64,000 bases of DNA from Vespula vulgaris. Taxonomy: Eukaryota; Arthropoda; Insecta; Hymenoptera; Vespidae. The position numbers and the translations under genes are program-made. Within the stretch, counting starts at the first letter, position 1. Each line of letters opens with the position of its first letter. The notes under the pieces were generated by a model that was not told the DNA's origin, did no database searches, and saw nothing but the letters and a program-made list of their open reading frames with translations. Positions 14,701-27,900 of this stretch are shown one piece after another. Where the stretch lies: contig NC_066586.1 in assembly GCF_905475345.1 (NCBI RefSeq), forward strand, positions 16,143,541-16,207,540, in the 5' to 3' direction.

Positions 14701-16802
14701 TTTAAACCTTGTTTGGACAGTAACAAGGGTGGCTGTTCTCATTATTGTCATAATGTAACCGATGGTGGATACATTTGTGCTTGTTATCCTGGTTACATAA
14801 TTTCACAAGAGAATAGAAAACGTTGCGAAGACATTAACGAATGTGCGACAGGACAACATCAATGTTCTCAAATCTGTACGAATCTTAATGGTTCTTACGC
14901 GTGCTCTTGTAGACATGGATTCCAATTGTCGGATAATTTAAGCGGAGTTTGTCGAGCAGAAGATGACGAAGTTATGCTTCTGTTTGCCAATGGACAAGAA
15001 ATTAGAGCTTATAATTTCCGTAATAGGGAAGAAATTGATGTTATTGCTCATGAGAAAAGAATACAAGCTGTTGATTTCGACCCAGTAAGAGAATACATTT
15101 TTTGGATCGATTCTCATGACAATACGATTAAACGGTCCTACATGGTAAACGCAAGGGGTGGTAAAGTGAAAATTGGTTTTGCACAGGATTTGGATATGAA
15201 AAGTAATTATCTTTGTTTGTTATATGAAAATATTTGTGAAAAAGCACATTTAACAAAAATTCGTACTCGTTTCCTTTTTTGTAGCCGATTCAAAACCAAC
15301 GGGCTTAGCAGTCGATTGGATATCTGGTAATTTGTATTGGAGCGAAGTTGACGATTCGGGTGTAAGGCCGCTTGGACGAATAATGGTCTCAAAGTCAGAC
15401 GGAAGATACCGTCGAAGTCTTGTAACATTGGATTTGGATAGTCCGACCTCGATTGTTTTGGATCCCCAACTTGGTCGACTGTTATGGTCTGATTCTGGAA
15501 ATCAGCCGAAGATAGAAATTGCTTGGATGGATGGACAGAAACGTAAACAATTGGTTACAGATAGAATTGGTAAACCGTCGTCCCTTGCTATCGATTATGC
15601 GATGGATCATACACTTTATTGGTCTGACAGCAAATTAAACACTATTGAATCTATACGATTGGATGGTACAAATCGGAAACTTATATTAAAGGGTGAAAAT
15701 CTGAAATATCCCATGTCGTTAGATGTATTCGAAAATAATTTATATTGGACAACCAGACAAACCGGCGAATTAATAAAACAAGACAAGTTTGGTAGAGGCG
15801 TTTCACAAATCTTAGTTAAAGATATTCTCACACCAGGAGGAGTCAAAATTTATCATCAATTGAGATACAACATAACATTGCGAGATCCTTGTTTCAATGA
15901 TCAATGTACTCATCTGTGTGTAGCAGTCCCAGGTGGACACCGATGTTTATGTCCAGATAGCGTTGGTCCACACATTCCACAATCCAGTGAAAGACAATGT
16001 GATGCTGCTATACAAAGAGCTAGACCTGCTCCAAGAGTATGCCCTTGTCAGAATGGTGGTCTGTGTCAAGAAGTGGTCGACAATAAATTGAAATGTGCTT
16101 GCCGACATAATTTCGATGGAGAATTTTGTGAAATTGGTGTTATGGTGGCGAGAACTGGTAGCTCTACCGCTGCTATTGTTATTCCTATTGTTGTATCGAT
16201 CTTAGTTTTACTTGGAGCTGCTGCAGTGATTATGGTACTGAAGAAACGACCATTGTAAGTATATATTATATACATATGTATATATGTATATACACACATA
16301 TCTTAAGAGTAAAGAATGGGAGTTTAATATAAAAATTGTTTACTATTATAGTGGAAAGCCAGGTGGTCTCGGTGGCCTAACTGGTGCTCAAAGCGTATCC
16401 TTTAGGCAAGGAAGCAACGTAGAATTCGGAGCAGTAGCTCACGAACGAATGGTAAGAAATCGTAAAAGTACTAATGTCAAAATTGTAAATATATTCGATT
16501 CGTAAATGAATAAATAATGTGTTTAGGAACCTCTCGATGTGGAGTATAATCTCAATGAAGTGAGTAACAAAAATAGAGACTTTAGTAATCCAATGTACGA
16601 TGCAGTGAATATGGAAGCAGGTGCTACTAATGGCACTAGTGCAAGCAGTATGTATGAAGTGCCAGCTGAAATGAAACCTTCTAGTGTGCAGCACAAAGAA
16701 CCACCGCAAATTCATCTTAAAAGAAGAGAACTCGATCCTACGCCTATTGATTCGGGTAAGGATACTCAACAATTGGTAGAAGAAGATAAGTCCGAGTGTT
16801 AG
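1894..16802 (+). CDS. LRP1: Low-density lipoprotein receptor-related protein 1 (5' partial)
   Basis: Giant type I endocytic receptor that binds extracellular ligands and internalises them by clathrin. Seventeen exons: 1894-2141, 2273-2527, 2633-2749, 2871-10058, 10161-10790, 10871-11266, 11350-11917, 11997-12240, 12306-12913, 12994-13286, 13379-13896, 14014-14251, 14341-14595, 14696-15202, 15285-16254, 16352-16451 and 16527-16802. Joined, they give 4,469 residues without a stop. Domain order: at least 4 LDLa repeats, EGF pair, YWTD propellers 1-2, 8 LDLa, EGF pair, propellers 3-6, 10 LDLa, EGF pair, propeller 7, 11 LDLa, EGF pair, propeller 8, EGF repeats, one membrane helix (about 16165-16235) and a cytoplasmic tail with one NPMY (NPxY) endocytosis motif. 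The 8/10/11 clusters and eight propellers match vertebrate LRP1, not LRP2. The first exon opens in mid-codon after an acceptor, so the signal peptide is outside the window. Cluster I is larger than the two repeats of human LRP1. Confidence 0.96.
2771..2802. repeat. (TC)n microsatellite in LRP1 intron
   Basis: Pyrimidine dinucleotide run inside the LRP1 intron between exons 2633-2749 and 2871-10058. It is fully intronic, so length change would not alter the protein. Confidence 0.85.
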
Positions 16803-18060
16803 GTAGTTTAACTCGAATATATAGAGATGCTTTCACACCTGTTGTACTTTGATCTCGACATATCTGTACTATGTAAAAATTATATCAATTTGTCTAAAAT
16901 ATTGGAAAGAAGTTAATAGCTAACGAAATAATGTTGTCTTCTAGAAAAATATTTTACTTTTTTCTTATAACGAGCTTATTTTTGCTCTTTCAGTTATCTT
17001 TTATTTATGTCTATTTTATTTATTGAAGATGCAAAGATCTTGTTATGTTTTAATAAAGAAAACTTGTTCCACATAGAGTGCAGATATATTTTGTGATCCG
17101 TTCTACAGTATACACACTTGAAAAAAAAAAAAAAGAAAAGAAAAGAAAAAGTAAACGCATTAGGATTATAATAAATCGAGATCCAATAGCAATAGGCACG
17201 ATTTGATTGTGTCATTCATTTAGGTGTGATTTGTAAGTCTTGTAAATATAATCGCTAAAAATATTTTCATATTATTCGTGTACCATAAAAACGCAACACA
17301 TTCCATTCTCTCTCAAGATTTACTTGAGATGTGTAGTGATAGAACAGATTAATTCTAATAATTGAGTATATGTATATGTGTGTGTGAATGTATATACATT
17401 TATTTGTATGCTATTATATAATTGCATACACATAAATGTACACGCATATTGGACCAATAAGTTGTATTTTTAAATGAGTATTTTTATAAGGTGTGGCAAA
17501 GAAATAGGAAATTTTATACTGAAAAGTGGCCAACTATGAATATGTAACATGGCAGATTGTTGTTTTATATGGTAAATGGACTTTTACAAGCTCAAACGAA
17601 AATATCCTATGTTTGTTAAAGACGATGAACTCTGTGTTAAGCATTATTAATTATATATATAAAAGTTATACGAATTAATTAATTACATAACATAAATAAA
17701 TGTTAACTTTTAAGTGTCGTTTTTCTCTCAGAATATTTGGTCGGCCACATCAATGTTATATTGTACATTTTCTTAGAATATAATAATATAATGGGTTTGT
17801 CAGTGTGTAGTTTTTCTTCTGCATTATCTGTGATTACAATTCTCATATAAATTAAAATGGTTGCTTTATTGAAAAATAGCTTACTTTTATGTTTCTATTA
17901 TATATTACGTTGACAAATAAATAATATAAAATTATCTTTGATTATCTTTTTAGTTTGAAGAAGACTTTGATATTTTCAGAGTATAATAGATTGTACATAT
18001 GTGTCTTGTGTAAACTAATGGAAGAAAACAATAAACACTGGCTCACCCTTTATGAAAATA
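16803..18060 (+). other. Probable LRP1 3' UTR with poly(A) signals
   Basis: AT-rich non-coding sequence directly after the LRP1 stop. AATAAA hexamers occur at 17052-17057 and 17695-17700, with more A-rich candidates further on, so alternative 3' ends are possible. The exact end cannot be set from sequence alone. No ORF of interest is present. Confidence 0.5.
17052..17057 (+). terminator. Candidate poly(A) signal of LRP1
   Basis: First canonical AATAAA downstream of the LRP1 stop codon, 250 bases away. The hexamer is seen; its use is inferred. Confidence 0.4.
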
Positions 18061-18343
18061 ATTATACATAAAATTATATAAATAAATAAATATATATATA
18101 TATTTTGTTGCAATCGACTTTGACCTGGGCAGGGCTCCAGTGTGTCCTAATATTATAATATATCAGTATTTTGTGTATTTTTTTATCAAGTTGACAAAAT
18201 AATAATTGTTAATATATTGTGCAAATATCAAACAGATACCGTCCAAGAATAATAAACTATAAGGTTGACGATTAAGTTTTCCCTACACCTAAAAACATTT
18301 GGATAGAATAGGTAATAATAATAGTATATATAACACAAGTAGT

Positions 18344-18393
<50 letters not shown>
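18344..18393. repeat. (TA)n microsatellite
   Basis: About 25 uninterrupted TA units in intergenic DNA. Likely polymorphic in length. Confidence 0.9.
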
Positions 18394-18399
<6 letters not shown>

Positions 18400-21048
18400 G
18401 TTATATGCATACATATAGAAAAAGAAGAAAAAATAAGTATTATTGGCCGAAGAGTGATACGAAAGTTTCGAAGAAATTACACAGTTTGGAGGTAAATTAT
18501 GATTTTACAAAGAGATTATATATTTCTCTTTGTATAATTTTATAAGATACAACCAAAATACGTATCTTTAAAAAAAAGAACGGAGAAAAAAGTTTTTTAT
18601 AACTTGACTACTGATCTGATCGATTGACACTTTAAATATAATAATAATAATAATAATAATCCTAAAAAAATTAATTTCATATCGTATCTATTTTTCCGAT
18701 TGATGTTTTTACGACAAACAACTGACTTTGTTAGTCTAATGTTTATGCTTACGAATGAATCTTATATAAGATCTATTCTAAAAATATTTCTAAGCATTCG
18801 TCAACACTTGTATACGAAAACTCGTTTTACAAACAGTAGACGCAATATGTCGGAATAACTGGCTATTCTCAACAAGGAAAATTGAAAATACGTTTTAACA
18901 GGTAAACTTCTTTCTATACTGACTTATCTAATTAAAAAAAGAAAGAAAGATGAAACGATCCTTATTAATCTTTTCGATAATAATTTATTAATCTTTTCTC
19001 GAAAAGAATTTAAAAGTATTTCTCACTTAACAAACATTTTCTTTTCTTATATATTAAATTTTGTTCTTTTATATCAAATTTGTTTCTCATTAAGAAGAAT
19101 TTAACCTTATAATGTATTCGAAATTTGCTAACGTATACCATTTCCCATACATTTTTCACATCATTAGAATTTATTTCGCCAGAATATTTATATTCCTAAT
19201 TCATTTTAAAACGACGTTATCGTTATGGAATTATATCTGTCGATAAAGTAGTCATTTTCAATTAAAAAAAAAAAGGGAAAGTGTAGATTGAATAGTTGCA
19301 AGTAGTTTCACGAATCTTAGATATTATTTAATATAAATAACAAGATAAGCGGTATTTTTGATTATTCATAAAAATCGTGTGTGTTAATCGAAATATTTCA
19401 TTTTTTAATTGGAATTTTCTTTAACGTAATATTCTTAGTTAGAAAGATTAGAGAAAAATAAAAGATTTGACGTACACTTGTAAAAATATATATTTATCTA
19501 AAAAAGATTTTCTCAGAAAATATAGTTCATAGTACAAAGAGTATGACCCTATTATCATTTACTGATACATCCTCATACTGAAACAATGTAATTTGATTTA
19601 TATCAAGTTGAAGTCCTTCATGCGCATACTCCGTTCTGCAGTGCTCGTAAAACGAAGAAAACTTGGACCAGTGCCGTCTGGTACATCATCGAAAGAGGCA
19701 AGTTAACTGAAACCAAATAGTCTCTTACGTGTCTTCTTTCGTTTTTCCTATTCGACGATGGCATCACAAATGGGCTGAAAAATTCGCAGTAATAACATCC
19801 GTTTCGTTACTTGTTGACTCATGTAACAAAAATGCGTTAATGAGTTAATACGTTCAATTAGTTGGTTTTTAAACTCCTCAGGATATATAAGGTGTGTGCC
19901 ATTAAAACTTCAAACAAAAACGTAATTTGCCATTTATTCGTCAGTAATGTCGGTAATCAAATCGCTCGATAAAGTAGTTACGATTATCGACGGCGATTGC
20001 AAAAATAAAACTTAGTACAAAAAAATACCGTTACCGAATAATTTTCTCTAAAAGAATGTTCTTCGATATATATCAAATTGGTATATTCTTGGTAATTCTT
20101 TTTTATGTTAAGTCGATTAAACGTACCGCATGGACCTGAACGAGAAATTGGGAGGAATAACAAGAACACGAAACGATACGTCTTCGCCTCGAATTTAATT
20201 GACCATCCGTTATAAAAGTGAGTCAATTTTTATACCTATAAAACTTCGAAACTTAATTATAACGATATATGTATACCTCCTTAAATATTTATTAAAAATT
20301 AATATTCTTGAACGGTCCGTATTACGTTTCTCTACGAAAGATATAACTTGTAGACCTTGACTCTTGAAAATCGAATATTAGATAGGAGACACACCTGACA
20401 CGATCATCTATACATAATACGTTTTATCGAGTCCGTGCATTCAATCAATACAATAGGCATAGTGATTAGATATTTTTGTTCTTTTCTTTCGATAAAAAAT
20501 TTGAAATAACTGATAATGTTATAACAATGCATCTATAGTATATCTTATCATTGTTAATGTCATTATAACTTATCTATGCTTCAAAATCAAATATCAGTTT
20601 TACGTTGGCGCTGATATTACCTATCTACCGAGCGAACAAGTTTTACAAAGTAGAAATTTAATTGCCTTAGCAACAATAAAATGTTAATGAATGCAAGAAG
20701 TATTATAAACATTGTAAAAGTTAATCTTAACGATCGTGTCAAAAAAAAACAAATCACGTGATCGTTAATTCTTTAAACAAAAGCTTATCATTGTTTTATC
20801 GTTGAAATCTTTCTCGAGCAAAAAGCATGTAACATATTAATCTTAGATTGAGTTGCAATCCAAATAAGTATGCCATATATTTCTACGTACAAATAAAAAA
20901 TAGGTACAAGACATTAATTGATGCAACAAGCTGATCCTTTTTATAGTTTGTCGTGATAGCAAGAAACGAAGTATAGAAATATAGTCGATGTGTTAATACT
21001 TAAAAGCTATTCATTTGAGTTAATTGTTTTTGAAGTAATGTAAGAAAA

Positions 21049-21141
21049 AAAGAGAGAAAAAGAGAGAAAGAGAGAGAGAGAAAGAAAAAAAAATGAAAGA
21101 GAGAAAAGGGCGAGGGAGAAAGAGAAAGTATCGATAAATGA

Positions 21142-21182
<41 letters not shown>

Positions 21183-21483
21183 GCTGCACTCTTTTCTAAT
21201 AATAAAAAAAAAGGTGGTTGGTAGACGAGAAGATCCGAGTAGTAGGCGGAGAAGAACGACGAGAAGCATCGAAGAGAGCCGAATCAGCACGAAGTCGAAA
21301 ACGAACGAAGTTAGTCCGTTCTATATTGGAGGTGTATTGGCAATCATCGTGTCTCGGTCAGCACTCTACTGTGTACCTGACTATAAACTATATCACGCAC
21401 GTAGAGTGCATAGATACGTCACGTAAGAGAGAAAGAATAAGCGAGAGAGAGAGAGAGAGCGAGAGAGAGATAAAAAATATTAA

Positions 21484-21514
<31 letters not shown>
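21049..21514 (+). promoter_or_regulatory. GA-rich tracts upstream of ALT
   Basis: Two GA-repeat blocks (about 21049-21180 and 21435-21514) flank a mixed segment immediately upstream of the ALT start codons. GAGA tracts are bound by GAGA factor (Trl) in insects, which keeps promoters nucleosome-free. The repeats are seen; the promoter role is inferred from position only. Confidence 0.35.
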
Positions 21515-21515
<1 letters not shown>

Positions 21516-21588
21516 AACGTGTAATATCGTGACGCTCATTTCACAATATACACAAATATCAGTAATTGTGAATCAATCTCTCGTTAAA

Positions 21589-24438
21589 ATGTCGAGAAAA
21601 TCAGTAGTTATCGCTGCCGCTGGCTGGCCCAGGGCATGGGAACGCGGGGGTCTGATAGGTGCAGGGGTAGGGGCAACGGTTCGAACGAGACCTAATCGTT
21701 CGCGAACGTCGAACGTGCCGGTAGTTCAGTCAGTGGCTGTTGATACGACAGTTCTTAGTCGCACCATGGCGAGTACAGCGTCCAGCAATATGAAGATTTT
21801 AAACGAGGATAATATTTATGAAAATATCAAAAAGATGGAATACGCTGTACGTGGTCCTTTATTGATAAGGGCTAATGAGATTGAGAAAGAATTGCAAAAG
21901 GTAAGAATTAATCTGTTTACGCTTGTTATTTTACTATATATTTTGTTATTTTTTGTTTTTTTTTTTTTGTTTTTTTCATTTTCGTATGGATCAGTAGAAG
22001 ATTAAAAGAGAGATTAAGAGAGAGAAACAGAGATAGAGAAAGAGAGAGAGAGAGGGAAAGGGCATAGAAAAAAATTATCGACAAACGTAGAATAAAATGT
22101 AGCTGTATGAAAAGGCGGTAAAAGAATTTAAATAAGTTAATCAGTAGAGGCGCCAATTTTCAAACGAACTATGTCAACTTGTCAGTTGCAATAATAGTTC
22201 TGCGTACAAATGATGACGCATAAGTAATACGCGCCATTTTTTTCACACTGGACATATGCATGTATTGTGCGCTCGCGACCACCTGTCACGCTTTTCTCAT
22301 GTCCTTTGACAAGGTCGCGTAGTCCTCGTAATACGATGTTGACTTTGTGGAATTTAATTTTTCATTCGTATCGATGGAAAAGAGAGAGAATTTGTTATTA
22401 CACGTTAGAACGTGTATATATTGGAACAACGCGGGATACAACTAAAAATAGCAATCCTCTTTCGTGATATTAACAAGATACGTATACAATATTCCTAAAT
22501 AAATGCAAACGATAGCATGATGATGCGCACACACGAGTAGTCGTGTGATGACATGACCAATCTACGTCAATTCTAAACACGTTTAGACTACTAACACTTC
22601 TAATTCTAACAAAACGCGTAATCGTATCGTATGACATATTGGCAATATGTTCATATTACAATAATATATTTTCTATATGTTTCCTATATAGAAAGAATAT
22701 ATATTAAATTAAAGGTTATTTCAATTAATACTATAGTCCAAGCGTAGCTTTATATAACAGATAATCTATTTAATTAGATACATCCTGCGGAGTCATGGAA
22801 ATAGATATGATATATTGGTTACACTACTCTGACGCATTATTTTCTCTGGTAGATTATTTAACAAATTAGTATGTTGGATTTTTAACAGGGTGCGAAAAAA
22901 CCATTTAAAGAAGTTCTTAAAGCTAATATCGGAGATGCCCATGCAATGGGTCAAAAACCTATTACATTTTTACGTCAAGTATTGAGTTTAACTGTACTAC
23001 CAGATCTCCTTAATGATCCAAGTTATCCCGAAGATGCAAAATCTAGAGCAAGAGCACTTCTTCAAGCGTGTAGAGGAAGTGTAGGATGTTACACAGACTC
23101 TATGGGATTGGAAATTGTTCGTAAGCACATAGCACAATATATAGAAAATCGAGATGGTATACCAAGCAATTATGAAAATATTTTTATGGGCAATGGTGCA
23201 TCAGATGCGATCAAGGTATGCAATTTATCGTATCATATATTCTTTCTTCATATTTTATATAATACTAAAGTAATAAAGTAATTGTTTTTCTTATTTTAGT
23301 CTGTCTTGAAACTATTTGCTGAAAAGATAAATAACAAACCAACTGGAGTTATGATTCCAATTCCACAATATCCACTCTACAGTGCAAGTATATCAGAATT
23401 TGGTCTTGCTGAAATTGGTTATTTTTTGGACGAAGACAATAAATGGGCACTGAATATCGCTGAATTAGAAAGGTCATTAAATGAAAGCAAAAAGAGTTGT
23501 AATCCTCGTGTTCTAGTCGTAATAAATCCTGGAAACCCAACTGGTCAAGTTTTAAATCGGTCTAATATAGAAGATATTCTTAAATTTGCTCACAAACACC
23601 AACTATTTATATTCGCGGATGAAGTGTATCAAGACAATATTTATGATAAAAACTGCTGTTTCCACTCGTTCAAAAAAGTGGCTAGTGAACTAGGAGCACC
23701 TTATAATCAAATGGAGCTGGCCTCTTTCATGTCTATCTCCAAAGGTACGAATAAATAAATATTTATATATTTCACTTATACGTGCATCTAAGAAAACTAA
23801 AATAATTCATTTCTATAGGATACATGGGCGAATGTGGTATACGTGGTGGTTATGCAGAACTCATAAATGTGGACCCAACAGTAATGCAATTATTGCGAAA
23901 GTCGATCTCGGCCATGTTATGCCCGACCGTTCTAGGACAAGTTGTGATGGATGTAGTGACAAATACACCAAAACCCAACGAACCATCTTATGTAAAGTTT
24001 GAAGAAGAAAAACGTAATACCTTATTGTCTTTGGCAGAAAGATCGCAATTGGCTGTAGATATGTTGAATAGTATTCCAGGCTACAAGGTAAGATCATTGT
24101 TTTCTTTGCTATATACAATTGTTTTACGAGATTACGAAGATTACTCATTTGTATAATAGACTAACCCATCTATGGGTGCGATGTACGTATTCCCACGATT
24201 TGAGATTCCACCAAAGGCTATAGAAGCAGCCAAAGCTAAAGGTCAATCTCCTGATCTTTTCTATGCCTTTAAATTATTAGAGGAAACTGGAATTTGTGTG
24301 ATCGCTGGTTCAGGCTTTGGACAACTACCTGGAACATATCACTTCAGGACGACCATTTTACCACAAAAAGAAAAAATGAAAACGATGTTAACTAGTCTAA
24401 AAGAATTTCATTTAAAGTTCCTCAAAGAATACAGTTAA
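21589..24438 (+). CDS. ALT: Alanine aminotransferase
   Basis: Pyridoxal-phosphate enzyme that interconverts alanine plus 2-oxoglutarate with pyruvate plus glutamate. Five exons: 21589-21900, 22889-23215, 23300-23744, 23819-24087 and 24160-24438, giving 543 residues. Family marks are the NPGNPTGQ substrate loop, the ADEVYQDN segment and the PLP lysine in SISKGYMGECGIRGG, at about residue 361 (Lys is the last full codon before an intron). The first ATG (21589, context aaaATG) adds an Arg-rich, nearly acid-free leader of about 59 residues that looks like a mitochondrial presequence. A second in-frame ATG at 21766 (caccATGG) would give a cytosolic form. A third, upstream in-frame ATG (21529) is possible but less likely. 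The gene is convergent with the decarboxylase at 24915-27935. Confidence 0.95.
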
Positions 24439-24914
24439 AAACTGTTAATGCATTTCTGCACAAACGTACGTGTGACATCGTCTTTTATTCGTAAAAGCTG
24501 CCTGTTTGTGCTTGTTATTGTTAATGAGTACCTGTAAATAGAAGAGTAAAAGTGCAATTACATTAACAAAAAACAACGCGTATCAGTCATCGTCTCACTT
24601 CTACTATATTAATTCTATATCAACACTTACTACTTATCAATAAATGTACTTTATGTCAAAATATTAATATATTTTAGAACTTATTTTCGGACACATGGAT
24701 TTACATATATCAATACTCGTATATATTAATAGCTTATAATTTCATTTTAATATATATATTTTTTTTTAGATACATATATACATGTATGTCAATATTAATA
24801 CATGGATACTAAAAATACTATTTACATGATACGAGTTTGTAAATCCCAGATTAAAAAAAAAATTTATACTTTCATCGATATCATCGACGTGTGTTGATAC
24901 TTTCAGAAATACTT
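24439..24914. other. Convergent 3' region between ALT and black
   Basis: Only 476 bases separate the two stop codons. A plus-strand AATAAA lies at 24639-24644 and probably ends the ALT mRNA. The closest minus-strand AATAAA I see (TTTATT at 24484-24489) lies inside the presumed ALT 3' UTR, so the two transcripts may overlap antisense. Confidence 0.5.
24639..24644 (+). terminator. Candidate poly(A) signal of ALT
   Basis: AATAAA about 200 bases after the ALT stop codon. Confidence 0.45.
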
Positions 24915-27900
24915 TCAAAGATCGGATGATAAACTTTCTATTTCATTGACAAAAAATCTCATGTCAGCTTCCGTCAATCCAGAGTTTTGTAAAACGAGTC
25001 TAAAGAAATTAGGAAGATTATGTAAAGATTGATATGTAATTAGCATGGATCCTTTGCGGACCATACGCTCCTTGATGATCGGAGCAATTTTATGAAGAAG
25101 ATTAGATAATTCTTCGTCTTTTAAATGACGTTTCAATGGCGGTGTGTACCAGAAACAAACATTCGTACATTCGGGCTCTAATATGAGCTTCCATCCCTTT
25201 CGTTGACGAATGTAATCGGTAAAGTATCGTGATAATTCAAAGACGCGATCGACGTGTTTCTCAAAACCATTGGTACCTTTGGCCTTCCACATAAACCAAA
25301 ATTTCAATACGTCAGCTCTTCGGCCGCATTGAATGTGCTTGTCGCCAGAATCATAAGATGTATCGTAAAACTTGTCTGGCTGGAACAAATAGCTCGCTTT
25401 TGAGGCATGTGCAGACTCAAGTAAGCCTTCATGTTGTATCAAAAGAGTCGAACATTGTTGAGGTGCGGCGAGCAACTTGTGAGGGTTCCAAGTTACCGAA
25501 TCTGCCAGCTCAATACCATTGAGCAAGAAACGATACTTCCTCGACATCAAAACACCCCCACCCCAAGCTGCATCAACGTGGAACCAAATGTTGTACTTCG
25601 TGCAAATAGCAGATATATCTTCGAGTGGATCGAACGCACCTAGAACGGTCGTACCAGCGGTAGCAGATATCATCAAAGGTACAGCTTTCTGGCGCAGAGC
25701 TTCGTCTATTTGTAATTCCAAATCTTGAATGCACATTTTACCACGTTCATCGACCTTAACGCAACAAACATTGCTAGCACCGATACCAAGGAAAGCAGCC
25801 AACTTCTTCATCGAATAATGAGCATCCTCGGACGTAAATATAACGAGTCTAGGTGTTTGCGATAAGCCAATTTCCTTAAATTCAGGAAATTTATAATGAC
25901 GCGCTAAATTGATAGCATAACCATTGGCCAATGAGCCACCAGGACAAAATATTCCATCGCCTCGACCATTTTCCCAACCAATTATTTCTCTCATTTCTTT
26001 GAGCACCTCGTTCTCCATCAAGGAAAACACTGGCGATACCTCGTAAGTGTAAACCGAGGGATTCAAAGCATCGGTTAACCATTGACCTACGAGACCGTAA
26101 GGATCCACACTGGAGAAAAGTTGATTGACGAAATGTGGATGACCTGTTTTTACGCTATACTTTATAATGTTACGAGCTAACGATAATAATTCTTCGTGTG
26201 ATACTCCATTCATTGGTAAGGTCAAATCTATCAAAAAGGGAAGTTTCTTTGGTTCCACCCATTCCACGACTTTTTCTTTCCTTGATGTACCCTGAAAGAT
26301 AATAATTCATAGAGATAGATTCATTTATCGACATAATTTCCATCATCATTCCTTAACATGTAATTTGATCTCCTTGCACTTAAGTATTCCATTCATTAAT
26401 TATACATAGATGTAATTGCAGATTGCATTTTGATTCTAACAAAAACTATTAAAAATGATATGTAAATCATAATCGTGTGTATGTGTGTGTGCGCGCGCAC
26501 GCGTGATGTGTATGTGTGTGTATATATATATATTACATAGTAATGATATCGATTGCCATATCATTCGATTTGCTATTGTATACTAGCTTGCCTTGTAGCT
26601 ATTACAGAAAGAATGTACATATATATGTACATATATATATGTATAAAATTGTAAAATCGCATATGAGTCATACGTTCCCATGATATATGATATATTATAT
26701 ATATATATATATGCATACATATATGCATATATTTATATATGTATTTACATTATGTATATATGTACATTCAAATTTAGAAAAATAAGACTACACACAGTAG
26801 CAGGTTTAATCTTTAAAGAGCCTGAGCCATTAAAAATATTTAAGGCCTATTAAAATAAATCAATTATACATAAAATAAGAAATACACTGCCAAAATTCGA
26901 TTCTAATCTCAAATATAGAAATAATAATTAACATATGATCAGCCATCAAATATTAAATTAAATTAAATTACACAATATAAATTTATATTTATCGTACACC
27001 CTGTCTTACGGACACCGATACAACCAACTTCTCAACCTGTGTGTAAATCTGACATTGACCACACAAGCAAACTTAATTAATATATATGTCCGGAATTTGC
27101 AACATTATTTCTTGTCTATAATTTGCATATAAAAATCATTATGAACGCGATTTAACAGATTACGTACTTACTTTTTTCAGCGAAACGGTAGTAATGCATT
27201 TAAAGAAAAGGAAAGTATTTATCGTGTAAAAAATTATTACATAATTTTTATTTGAGTGCGATTATGTACCTTTTTTTTGCAATCTGTCATTACGATTTAT
27301 AATGATTTGTGTAATCGCAAATGACCTCGGTCATTGATAGTTTTCTTCGTGACACGTAAAACGCGTCACTTCCGTAAGTTCGAAGACATAAAAGATTTGC
27401 ACTGATTTCTGATCATTTAGATAATTGTGTGTGTGTATGTGTGTGTGTATAATCATATACACAATACTAAAATAACACATATATACTTACAACATCAGAT
27501 AATTAGATATATACATATATATTTATTTTTTTGTTATTTAATATAATTTTAAATTTTATATATATATATCTTATATTATACAATATATGCATATCTTAAA
27601 ATATATACATATATATATAAAAGAAATATATATACCAATTATAGGTATATATAATATAAAATTTGTTAATTGAAAAATAAAAAAACGATACGACGGAGAA
27701 TAAGAAAAATATTTGAAAATAGTAATTTTACCTCGAAAACTGCTTTATCCAATAATATATCGATCAAGTCCCTTAAAAATTTTTCGTGTAGGATGCGATT
27801 GGATAAACTTTCGTAGTATCCCCTAATCTGATTGGTTTCTTTTTCGTTCCGTAAATCATTCGTTAAATGTTCACCAATGAGAACTTCCAATCCATTTGAA

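Larger units (their letters stand above)
18061..21528. other. Intergenic, LRP1 to ALT; no gene recognised
   Basis: AT-rich spacer with a long (TA)n run (18344-18393), an ATA trinucleotide run (about 18638-18660) and no convincing reading frame. The last 500 bases before ALT are strongly purine-rich (GA tracts at about 21049-21180 and 21435-21514) and probably belong to the ALT promoter or 5' UTR. No tRNA or known miRNA seed hairpin was recognised by eye. Confidence 0.55.

Noticed and set aside
18262..18288. Possible mariner-like terminal repeat (GGTTGACGATTAAGTTTTCCC)
   Set aside because: Weak likeness only. I found no opposite inverted end and no transposase remnant nearby, so a mobile element cannot be supported.
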